DNA of 57,429 bases from a virus. The translations under genes and the position numbers were made by a program. The notes beneath the pieces were generated by a model that searched no databases, had not been told where the DNA came from, and saw only the letters and a list, made by a program, of their open reading frames with translations. Positions within the stretch are counted from its first letter, which is position 1, and every line of letters starts with the position of its first letter. Below, in pieces: positions 45,141 through 52,207 of the stretch. The DNA is taken from the IMG/VR virus record IMGVR_UViG_3300023184_000150, positions 1 to 57,429 of that record, one strand, 5' to 3'.

Positions 45141-46067
45141 ATGCGAACAGAAATAATATGGAATTTACACGATCATTGTAAATCACAATGCACATACTGC
45201 CCTACTAGATTTTGGGGAGGAGAAACCCCCCATCATATATCTGAATATTTAGAAATTACACAAAAAATAATAGATCATTATACATCGTTGGGTAGAAAAA
45301 TTGATTGGACATTTAACGGCGGCGAACCTTTAGACATGTTTGATTTTCCTATGCTATTAAAATTATGTAAAGAACATGATGGCACAATTAGTTTAAACTC
45401 CAACGGAGGTAGAATGTGGCTTGATTGGTGGGCCATTGAACCACACATTGATAATCTTAATCTTACATATCACTATTGGCAAAAACCTGCACTTATTAAA
45501 TTTATTTTAGATACATTTAAAAATAAGGACAAGCATGTGAATATAAATGTACCAATTCGTCCAGATTATTTTGAAGAAGATATGCAAAGAGCATTAGATG
45601 TAGAAGCCAACCATGAAATAACTGTTGGAAAATCAGTACTATATAACGAAGCAGATACAGCGGCTGGGATGTTTCAATACACCCCTAAACAATTAGCAAT
45701 AATATCAGGAGTTGAGTTTATTGAACCTTCTATCATTACAGAAATAGAAAAAGAAGAAGAAATTAAAAAGATAGAAATTATTCCGTTAGTAATTGAACAG
45801 AAACATTTTAAAACTACTACATTTAAAGAAAGATTTGAAGAAAAACTGGCCGCAAATTTAGGATATACAGGTATGCTATGTAACTCAGGAATTGAATATC
45901 TTAGTATATCTCATAATGGATGGGCAACCGGCAGTAATTGCAATAATAGACCACTAGGCAATATATGGGATGTTAATTTTTTATTACCTAGTAATGCTCA
46001 TACCTGCACAATGATGCATTGCATATCTCCGAGAGATCAACAAATTACTAAATTTAAATCTACTTAA
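45141..46067 (+). CDS. Radical-SAM/SPASM-type enzyme of unknown substrate
   Basis: A 308-residue protein. The radical-SAM cluster motif C13xxxC17xxC20 (CKSQCTYC) and a GGEP motif at 60-63 are near the N-terminus. The C-terminus has several further cysteines (LCNSGIEYLSI, then NGWATGSNC, then LGNIWDV and HTCTMMHC), the pattern of a SPASM/twitch auxiliary-cluster domain. It is the only rightward gene in a 20-kb leftward region. It starts divergently from queE, and its last 8 nt overlap the convergent glycosyltransferase gene. SPASM enzymes modify peptides or complex small molecules; here a DNA-base or peptide substrate is possible. I see no strong ribosome-binding site. Confidence 0.8.
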   Translation: MRTEIIWNLHDHCKSQCTYCPTRFWGGETPHHISEYLEITQKIIDHYTSLGRKIDWTFNGGEPLDMFDFPMLLKLCKEHDGTISLNSNGGRMWLDWWAIEPHIDNLNLTYHYWQKPALIKFILDTFKNKDKHVNINVPIRPDYFEEDMQRALDVEANHEITVGKSVLYNEADTAAGMFQYTPKQLAIISGVEFIEPSIITEIEKEEEIKKIEIIPLVIEQKHFKTTTFKERFEEKLAANLGYTGMLCNSGIEYLSISHNGWATGSNCNNRPLGNIWDVNFLLPSNAHTCTMMHCISPRDQQITKFKST

Positions 46068-47130
46068 AATTTTCTAGTAATTTATTTGCACTAAAAAAAT
46101 TAGTAGTCAAATCTCTAGTTTGTGCTAATAATTTAGGAAGACGTGTCTCATAGTGATCCATATGCTGACAAATAGCGAAACATAGATTAGGTCTATGATT
46201 CTTATACGCTTCAAAACTTTCAGTCCATTTGCTAGGATATTTAAATGTGTCATAATACATCTCAGTATAACTTAAACGATCGGGAACTAATGGAATAGCA
46301 CCTACTAATGCACCTTCATAACAACTGATGCCAAGTGTTTCTTGTAGATTGGCACTGAACACCATTTTTGCTTCACCTAACAAATTATGATATTCATTCT
46401 TTGTTAGTTCTTGATCTTGACAAACTACAAATTCGTATTGTGGCAACTGTTCTTTTAAATCACGGAAGATCTCGACTTGCTTCTCAGGTGCAATACGATG
46501 CGGGAACAAAATAAGATCACGCTTTTTCATGCCCTTGTATAAGTTTAAAGTATTATCCATATACTCCATCGGCCAACCAGTGCGTACAATTTTACCTTGT
46601 TCGATCATGGACATCTTCCATTCTTCATCTAATGTTTCGCTAAACGTTTTAGCAAACAGGTCAATATGAAAGTCTGTAGCAAAGTAGTTGTGATCGATGG
46701 CGTGGAAGTAACTTTGTTCAGCGTGTCTTACCCAGGGAGCATCACCAATGAGACGTCCTAAAAAGTCTTGAGGGTCATAACTACCAGCATGCCATAATCC
46801 ATGTATAGTTACAGGAATGCCGAGAAGTCTGGCCATGTACTTGAGATTGATGACACCAGGGTGCCAAGCATCAGTAAATACAAAATGATCACCTGGGCGA
46901 ACGGCTCCGTTGCAAAATAGCCGGCCCATCTGCTCAACCTGACTAGCCTTGTATATATTAGTTCCGCCAAAATTAAGAAAAGCACCAGGGGTAGTAGCAG
47001 CAGGGATATCAGTAGGTCCAGAAATAACTTGAACATTGTGTCCAGCCTTTCGTAAGAGATTAGGTACATGGTCTTTCCATTGACCAGTGTACCTTGTCGA
47101 GACTGCTTCAATATCGACTACGTAGATCAT
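46060..47130 (-). CDS. GT4-like glycosyltransferase
   Basis: A 356-residue protein with two-lobed GT-B character. The C-terminal lobe has ILFPHRIAPEKQ and the EX7E motif (ETLGISCYEG) typical of GT4 retaining transferases, followed by VPDRLSYTEM. The start at 47130 (MIYVVDIEAV) is chosen because it follows the upstream stop by one base. A longer frame to 47253 would overlap the upstream gene in another frame and is a shadow. The location between queE and the DpdA-like gene suggests a nucleobase or DNA acceptor, but a cell-surface sugar acceptor cannot be excluded. Confidence 0.75.
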   Translation of the reverse strand: MIYVVDIEAVSTRYTGQWKDHVPNLLRKAGHNVQVISGPTDIPAATTPGAFLNFGGTNIYKASQVEQMGRLFCNGAVRPGDHFVFTDAWHPGVINLKYMARLLGIPVTIHGLWHAGSYDPQDFLGRLIGDAPWVRHAEQSYFHAIDHNYFATDFHIDLFAKTFSETLDEEWKMSMIEQGKIVRTGWPMEYMDNTLNLYKGMKKRDLILFPHRIAPEKQVEIFRDLKEQLPQYEFVVCQDQELTKNEYHNLLGEAKMVFSANLQETLGISCYEGALVGAIPLVPDRLSYTEMYYDTFKYPSKWTESFEAYKNHRPNLCFAICQHMDHYETRLPKLLAQTRDLTTNFFSANKLLENFK

Positions 47131-47131
47131 A

Positions 47132-47368
47132 TCAACGTTGATTGTATGGACGAGGGTTATTCCCCTTGTACTCAGTACGTGGCCTACGTTCTCCACCGTT
47201 ACTCCAACGTTGGAAGTTACGGTATTCTTGACTACGATATAGATCGCCTTCATTAAATGGTAGAAGATTAAACCTGCAATGATCTAACCAAGCCTCAAGA
47301 TCATCAAAGATCTTAGATACTTCTGGTTTCATTTTAAGAGTTTTTTGAATGTAAGCGGGTTGCGCCAT
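47132..47368 (-). CDS. Small conserved phage protein
   Basis: A 78-residue protein. The N-terminal half (KPEVSKIFDDLEAWLDHCRF, then NLLPFNEGDLYRS) is a pattern I recall from T4-like cyanophage hypothetical proteins. The C-terminus is Arg/Asn-rich and looks disordered, suitable for nucleic-acid contact. It has an AGGAAA ribosome-binding site. It is tightly placed between the QueD-like and glycosyltransferase genes. Confidence 0.65.
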   Translation of the reverse strand: MAQPAYIQKTLKMKPEVSKIFDDLEAWLDHCRFNLLPFNEGDLYRSQEYRNFQRWSNGGERRPRTEYKGNNPRPYNQR

Positions 47369-47384
47369 TTTAAGTTTTTCCTAT

Positions 47385-47768
47385 TTAAAGGGAGTTGTTG
47401 AAAAGAAGTGAAGCGCCGTTTTCGCCGTCTTCACTTACATCGATAATGGTCTTACGACCGGGGTACCTTGTAGTAATTGTCGTGTTAAGATCACGAGCAA
47501 TCATTTCACAAGATTTGTGGTTGAGTTCAAGAATGCCATCATTGTAGCACTTCTCAAGCCAACGCTTAAACTGAATAAATTCAATATCGCGGTCATCTTG
47601 AAAGACCTCAATAAAAACTTTAAAGTGGAAAATATGTCGATGTGGTGTTCCAAGGAAACTAACATCATATTCATCGCCTGTGGCCAACTTAGGATCAGTT
47701 GCGGCTGCGGGATACATATGGATACCTTCTTTACGGAAGGTAACCCAAATCATTGATTGATCGTTCAT
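47385..47768 (-). CDS. QueD/PTPS-like T-fold protein
   Basis: A 127-residue protein whose middle and end follow the 6-pyruvoyl-tetrahydropterin synthase layout: H43-R-H45 followed by FHFKVFIEV (compare the HGH zinc strand), DIEFIQFKRWLEK (compare the DFGDLK strand), NHKSCEMIARDL (compare the PTxENLA helix), and a terminal SEDGENGASLLF. QueD makes the substrate of QueE, which is encoded nearby. The usual catalytic Cys before the HxH motif is not seen, so activity is uncertain. The ATG overlaps the upstream stop as ATGA. Confidence 0.5.
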   Translation of the reverse strand: MNDQSMIWVTFRKEGIHMYPAAATDPKLATGDEYDVSFLGTPHRHIFHFKVFIEVFQDDRDIEFIQFKRWLEKCYNDGILELNHKSCEMIARDLNTTITTRYPGRKTIIDVSEDGENGASLLFNNSL

Positions 47769-47947
47769 TCTGATGTTTTCTTAGCTACAGTTTTTAGAGG
47801 TTTAGGAGTCTTAGTCTTTTCAGGAAGATTATCTTTCATCATATTCATCATTTCCCAAAGTTTCCAATCCATGCTTTCAAGCAATTTGAATAGACGTTCT
47901 TCTGTAGTTTCTTGTTTTGCTTGTTTAGTTAGCTTTGCATTAATCAT
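47765..47947 (-). CDS. Small conserved phage protein
   Basis: A 60-residue protein with an amphipathic helical core (ERLFKLLESMDWKLWEMMNM) and a Lys/Pro-rich tail. Both ends are coupled by 4-nt ATGA overlaps, to the 170-residue gene upstream and to the QueD-like gene downstream, which argues that it is translated. I recall a similar core in T4-like marine phages. Function unknown. Confidence 0.65.
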   Translation of the reverse strand: MINAKLTKQAKQETTEERLFKLLESMDWKLWEMMNMMKDNLPEKTKTPKPLKTVAKKTSE

Positions 47948-48456
47948 TTTATTACCTCATCGTTTTTGTATTGATTCCAGTCTGTAAATTTACTACGATC
48001 CATAAGTGTATGCAGACTGTGGGACCATACACCGGGATTAGTTGCTTTAAAATCTTTATCATCAATTTTAATCATTGTGTTGTAATTCCACAATTTAATA
48101 TAAGGAAGTGGTATACGAATTTGTGGAATAAAATTGTTAAATTCATTACAACCGTTTTCTAGAAATTCTTCTGCTAAGTTGATTGGAATATCAAGACTGC
48201 ATATATATTCTTTTTTTAGAAAGAACTCAATCATTGAGTCCCAACTTCTCCACTCATCATAGTTTGTGGGATTAAAACTATGATTAGCACCAAAGAAGAT
48301 ATGCTCCGCACCATTTAAGTTTTTAGCAATATCTTCAAAAGATTGAAGACCTGTAACAAATAATGTTTTCATTCCAAATGCAGGAGTATGCTCAACCTCT
48401 GTTCCAATAAAAAATTGAGCAGTATCTGATTCGCCAGTTATATAATTACGTTTCAT
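47944..48456 (-). CDS. Conserved phage protein next to the 7-deazaguanine genes
   Basis: A 170-residue protein with a conserved alpha/beta look: FFIGTEVEHTPAFGMKTLFV, then IFFGANHSFNP, then IKIDDKDFKATNPGVWSHSL. I recall homologues in T4-like cyanophages with no assigned function. It is the first gene of a coupled set (170-residue, 60-residue and QueD-like genes) driven by a host-type promoter at 48463-48491. The company suggests a role in the modified-base pathway, but nothing in the sequence names an activity. Confidence 0.65.
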   Translation of the reverse strand: MKRNYITGESDTAQFFIGTEVEHTPAFGMKTLFVTGLQSFEDIAKNLNGAEHIFFGANHSFNPTNYDEWRSWDSMIEFFLKKEYICSLDIPINLAEEFLENGCNEFNNFIPQIRIPLPYIKLWNYNTMIKIDDKDFKATNPGVWSHSLHTLMDRSKFTDWNQYKNDEVIK

Positions 48457-48462
48457 AATATT

Positions 48463-48491
48463 AGTATAGCAGAATTATTATTCAAATGCAA
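48463..48491 (-). promoter_or_regulatory. Sigma70-type promoter of the QueD-like operon
   Basis: TTGCAT (48486-48491) and TATACT (48463-48468) on the minus strand, 17 bp apart, ending 6 bp before the ATG-containing region of the 170-residue gene. The leader is therefore very short. Confidence 0.55.
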
Positions 48492-48495
48492 TAGC

Positions 48496-50040
48496 TTATT
48501 CAGCCAATCTGTTTTCAAGTGCTCTATATTTTGGATCTTCAACATCTTCTGTATCTACTTCTAATGAAGTTGTAATATTTTCAATTTCAAACAAATTGTT
48601 AAATGTGTTTTGAGCAGGACCACCTTGCATTCTAGAACCTTCGAGACTTCTTAAGAAATTTAATCCTTCTTCGATCATTTTAAATGCTTCTACTTTTGAT
48701 TTAGTGTTAAACAATTCTTCAACAAATCGATCAAAGTAAAGAATATTACGTGGTACCCAATCGCTATATTGATCACCTGCAATATCTTTAGAACTAAGTT
48801 TATTCCAATGTCTCCAGTCTGGTTTAAATCTAGTAGTTTCAATATCTGCTAACTGATTAGCACGTTGTACAGCAACAATGTGGCATTCAACATTATGACC
48901 CATCATTAGGGCATAAGCAAAACTATCCCATGATGTTTTACCTTCTTTCTTAATCTTGTTCAACATGCCAGGAGCATAGTGACAAATATCGCCCATTGTT
49001 AATCTGCGACCGAATTCGCTTTCGAATGGGAATGGTATGTCTGATTCTGCAAGTGCTTTGTTGTCTGGGGCTTTGTCCATAATAACACTCCACCTTTTTG
49101 TGGTGTGTTGTGCATTGGTATAGACAAGTCCGTGCGCTGTTGCGATAAACGGTGAGGCGCAGTCAAAAGATACGGTAAAGTTTTCATTGATATGTTTTCT
49201 GATTTGTCGTTGTATTGAAGTCAAATATACAGCCCAATCTAATTGTGCTGTGCCTAGGAAGTGCATCCAGTCTTTACCATTAAGCAAACCTTCGTCTCTA
49301 AGAGTCATTAGTCGCTTTAAAGTAATATCCATCTTGCACATATTAGCGCCACCCATGGCCCAACCTTCTGCGGCTTTATCGCCCCATACTGCTGGATCGC
49401 TAAATTCTTTTACTCCATTATACCACTTCTCAGCAGTATCCCAATCGTTACCTTGGAGAACATTTAAAAACTTTGTAAGTCCTTGCCTATTATCTAGGAA
49501 GAACTTGTTGTTATATTTTGTTTTATTTAAACAGTCATCGAATGTTTTCAAGCCAGTCTTAGGACTGTGAATATGATCACATGCCCAAGTAGGAACGTCT
49601 AACATCATTGACCAATCGGCGGTTAGTTCAAGCCAATCTAAAATTTGTTTTCGAGTTTTAGTTGCGGCAGGACCTTCAAAGTTTAACCAATCAAATTTAA
49701 GAACACCTTTACCAATTTGATATCCACCTGAGTCACCTAAGATCATAGTGTTGTTTCGATCTCGTTGTTGTATCATTGATTCTTGAATAACACTTTTATT
49801 AAGATCTAATTGTGCATGACCTGCTGAATACAAACCATATTTGTATGTGAAATATCCATCTTCGGGATTTAAAAAATTCATACCTTCAATACCACGATCA
49901 AATCCTTTAGGAATACGATCATCAGGTATGAATTTTTCTAATCTTTGTTTAGCGATGTATGTACTATAAAAAGAACTAATTGCTGGCAAATATACTGCAT
50001 AGTCTTTTTGTAGTGGTGTTAGATTAAGGTGTCTTTTCAT
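48496..50040 (-). CDS. DpdA-like DNA transglycosylase (tRNA-guanine transglycosylase family)
   Basis: A 514-residue TIM-barrel protein of the TGT superfamily. The base-recognition Asp103 is in LGDSGGYQIG, an LDVPTW block near 148-152 corresponds to the TGT base-binding loop, GWAMGG at 226-231 matches the GG-loop, FLGTAQ near 261-266 corresponds to YLMGVG, and the nucleophile Asp293 is in SFDCASPF. Members acting on DNA (DpdA) swap guanine for 7-deazaguanines. The CxCxxC zinc site of bacterial TGT is not visible. QueE and a QueD-like gene lie within 5 kb, which supports the DNA-modification reading over a tRNA one. Confidence 0.75.
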   Translation of the reverse strand: MKRHLNLTPLQKDYAVYLPAISSFYSTYIAKQRLEKFIPDDRIPKGFDRGIEGMNFLNPEDGYFTYKYGLYSAGHAQLDLNKSVIQESMIQQRDRNNTMILGDSGGYQIGKGVLKFDWLNFEGPAATKTRKQILDWLELTADWSMMLDVPTWACDHIHSPKTGLKTFDDCLNKTKYNNKFFLDNRQGLTKFLNVLQGNDWDTAEKWYNGVKEFSDPAVWGDKAAEGWAMGGANMCKMDITLKRLMTLRDEGLLNGKDWMHFLGTAQLDWAVYLTSIQRQIRKHINENFTVSFDCASPFIATAHGLVYTNAQHTTKRWSVIMDKAPDNKALAESDIPFPFESEFGRRLTMGDICHYAPGMLNKIKKEGKTSWDSFAYALMMGHNVECHIVAVQRANQLADIETTRFKPDWRHWNKLSSKDIAGDQYSDWVPRNILYFDRFVEELFNTKSKVEAFKMIEEGLNFLRSLEGSRMQGGPAQNTFNNLFEIENITTSLEVDTEDVEDPKYRALENRLAE

Positions 50041-50043
50041 ATT

Positions 50044-51021
50044 TTATTTAATTTTGTCATACCAGTATTTTAGCATATCAGACAACGTTTGGTCTATATT
50101 AATGGTTGGTTTCCATTTTGTTAAATTAACTAAATCAAAAGAATCACCATGCTGATAATGAATATCAATAGGGCGATAAAAATTAGGATTTATTTCTTGC
50201 TTAACGTCTTTAACTCCACTTATTTCGATTAGTTTAGTTGTAAAATATTGCATTTTTTGTGGTTCATCTCCACACACATTAAAAATATTACCATTTACAT
50301 TTTCGTTAATCATTGAAAGATAGTATGCATTTACTGTATCTCTAACATCAAGGACAACTCTTACACTTTCTAAATTACCAACCTGCAATATAGGTTCTTG
50401 ATATCCTTTCATCATACGGGCAATTTGATATGCATCAGATGAGATTGAAAAATTCTTACCTCTTCTTGGGCCTGTATGAGAAAATGCACGGGTAATAAAA
50501 CCTTTAATTTTACCATTGACCATTCGTTCTTGCATATAAAGGTCAGTTGCTGCTTTTGATGCTCCGTAGGGATTTGAAGGTAAAATTGCATCATTAATTG
50601 TAATTTTACGTCCGTCTATCCCAATATTTCCATATACTTCTGACGTAGAACAAAACATTAATTTACAATCTGGTTGATAATCAGATATAACTTGTATTAA
50701 ATTAGCAGACCCTATAATGTTATCTTCAAAAGTACCAATTGGATCAATAAAACTTGATGGAGGATGCGACTGTGCCGCAAGATGAAATACACCATCGAAT
50801 TTATATTTTTTAAAAATTTGTTCTAAAACACGAAGATTATTTAGATTTGAATATAAAAATTTAATATCTTTATAAACATTATCCGGAACAATGTCTTGTA
50901 TGTCCGTCTCCATACCATTAGTACCTCGTATTAATCCATATACGTTATGTCCATTAGCATGTAATAAGTTTGCAAGATGAGGTCCTGCGAAGCCTGTTAT
51001 ACCTGTAATCAAAAAATTCAT
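50044..51021 (-). CDS. NDP-sugar dehydratase/reductase (GDP-mannose 4,6-dehydratase-like SDR)
   Basis: A 325-residue extended short-chain dehydrogenase. The NAD(P) motif GITGFAG is at 7-13, S125-T-S in the active-site strand, and the catalytic Y152xxxK156 in NPYGASKAATD. FITRAFSHTGPRRGKNF, then the VLDVRDTVNAYY block, are typical of GDP-mannose 4,6-dehydratase and GDP-4-keto-6-deoxymannose reductase. It would make a deoxyhexose donor, a possible partner for the glycosyltransferase at 46060-47130. The next gene downstream is the DpdA-like gene, after 3 nt. Confidence 0.85.
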   Translation of the reverse strand: MNFLITGITGFAGPHLANLLHANGHNVYGLIRGTNGMETDIQDIVPDNVYKDIKFLYSNLNNLRVLEQIFKKYKFDGVFHLAAQSHPPSSFIDPIGTFEDNIIGSANLIQVISDYQPDCKLMFCSTSEVYGNIGIDGRKITINDAILPSNPYGASKAATDLYMQERMVNGKIKGFITRAFSHTGPRRGKNFSISSDAYQIARMMKGYQEPILQVGNLESVRVVLDVRDTVNAYYLSMINENVNGNIFNVCGDEPQKMQYFTTKLIEISGVKDVKQEINPNFYRPIDIHYQHGDSFDLVNLTKWKPTINIDQTLSDMLKYWYDKIK

Positions 51022-51037
51022 ATTTTACCTCGTTAAA

Positions 51038-51421
51038 TTAATTTGTTTCATGTTCTTTGCTTAGTATCTCTGTTATTTTTAATTGTTCTTCAGCGCGGGC
51101 AAGTTCTTTTTTAGCACGATTTATATTTTCTCTAGCAAGTTTAACAGCGGGATTATCGTTGGGCAAGGATATTAGAACTTCTTCCTCTATCTTTTTCTTT
51201 CGTACCCAATCTAATAATCCTAAGGAGTATTCGTCTAATGTGACAGTTGCGTAACTAGATGGCAATGTCTTCCAACTAGTATGGTCAAATACTTGCAAAT
51301 CTGAACCCCATACACGAACCATTCCCTGTATGGGATTTTCATTAGTCATGCTAATGTAAGGTACAGACGTGTCGCCACCTGATACCCTAACACCGACGCC
51401 GCTGGCTAGACCTTTTATCAT
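51038..51421 (-). CDS. Conserved phage protein with C-terminal coiled coil
   Basis: A 127-residue protein. A Gly-rich N-terminus (GLASGVGVRVSGGDTSVPYI) and a VWGSDLQVFDHTSWKTL strand pair are reminiscent of virion surface proteins. The C-terminal 40 residues (NPAVKLARENINRAKKELAR, then AEEQLKI) form a clear coiled coil. It is coupled by ATGA to the clamp gene. I recall relatives in T4-like cyanophages near the clamp; function unknown. Confidence 0.62.
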   Translation of the reverse strand: MIKGLASGVGVRVSGGDTSVPYISMTNENPIQGMVRVWGSDLQVFDHTSWKTLPSSYATVTLDEYSLGLLDWVRKKKIEEEVLISLPNDNPAVKLARENINRAKKELARAEEQLKITEILSKEHETN

Positions 51422-52152
51422 GCGTTTGCTGGAATAATATATTTGTAAGTAGCCAAGCCGCTATCTAAAGTGATCTGCATAGCACCTTCATTACTAAAAC
51501 TAATTTTAGTATTGTTAGCATCTGCAACTTTCAAAATGCTCAACACACTGGTTACAGGCCATGTCCATGCTTTAGTAATCTTTCCAACAACACCTGTAGC
51601 AAATACAAATTCACCACCGTGACTGCTAACATCGCCGAATGTAAATGTTAATTTGTCGCCTTCTGTTTTAGCCAAGAAAGTTGTATGTTCTGTATTAGCA
51701 CCTGCCTGGAATTGAAAACGTTGAACAGAAGCAAGTGTTGGCTCAACTTCAACATCCCATTTAACACCACGGAATTTAACAGTTTTCAATTTTTCATTGA
51801 TAATGTCTTGATTCATAAAGCGATAATCATTTTTAAAATCGCCGTCTTTGTTTTCAAAGTGAAGACCAACTGGAATAGTTTCGCCATTACGTTCAGCAGT
51901 AACTACTTCAATTTTAGAATCTTCTTGATATTCTTTACCATCTAATAGATAGCGTAGTTTTTCAAGTTGTGGCATACCATATGTACCAATCATATCTGGA
52001 TATGGATTAGCAGTCTCGGCATACATAATAACTGTACGGTCATCTGCCATACTGTCAATTTGTGTTTTTTGATCTGTGCCTGTAATTTTAACAATGTTAA
52101 GAAAGCCTAATTTGTTAGTATGTGCAACAATGTCTTGTAGAATAGATTTCAT
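51418..52152 (-). CDS. 45: Sliding clamp gp45
   Basis: A 244-residue DNA polymerase processivity clamp; the trimer ring tethers gp43 and also activates late transcription through gp55. It shows the expected N-terminal helix, the clamp-domain strands, and a C-terminal YKYIIPAN segment. The length is close to T4 gp45 (228). It has a host-type promoter at 52171-52199 and an AAGGAAA ribosome-binding site. It lies beside the polymerase gene, as in T4-like phages. Confidence 0.9.
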   Translation of the reverse strand: MKSILQDIVAHTNKLGFLNIVKITGTDQKTQIDSMADDRTVIMYAETANPYPDMIGTYGMPQLEKLRYLLDGKEYQEDSKIEVVTAERNGETIPVGLHFENKDGDFKNDYRFMNQDIINEKLKTVKFRGVKWDVEVEPTLASVQRFQFQAGANTEHTTFLAKTEGDKLTFTFGDVSSHGGEFVFATGVVGKITKAWTWPVTSVLSILKVADANNTKISFSNEGAMQITLDSGLATYKYIIPANA

Positions 52153-52170
52153 AATAATTTCCTTTTAGTT

Positions 52171-52199
52171 AGTTTATTTAGATTTAGGGAGAAAGTCAA
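52171..52199 (-). promoter_or_regulatory. Sigma70-type promoter for the clamp gene
   Basis: TTGACT (52194-52199) and TAAACT (52171-52176) on the minus strand, 17 bp apart, 18 bp before the ATG. Confidence 0.55.
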
Positions 52200-52207
52200 G
52201 TAATATT

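Noticed and set aside
46809-47111. Leftward 100-residue hydrophobic frame
   Set aside because: Shadow of the glycosyltransferase gene. The hydrophobic runs come from reading the opposite codon phase.
47131-47253. Longer N-terminus for the glycosyltransferase
   Set aside because: It overlaps the 78-residue gene in another frame, and the extra 41 residues do not look like a GT-B lobe. The ATG at 47130, one base after the upstream stop, begins MIYVVDIEAV and fits the family.
47757-47987. Rightward 76-residue frame
   Set aside because: It lies opposite the 60-residue gene that is joined to both neighbours by ATGA overlaps. No ribosome-binding site and no family pattern.
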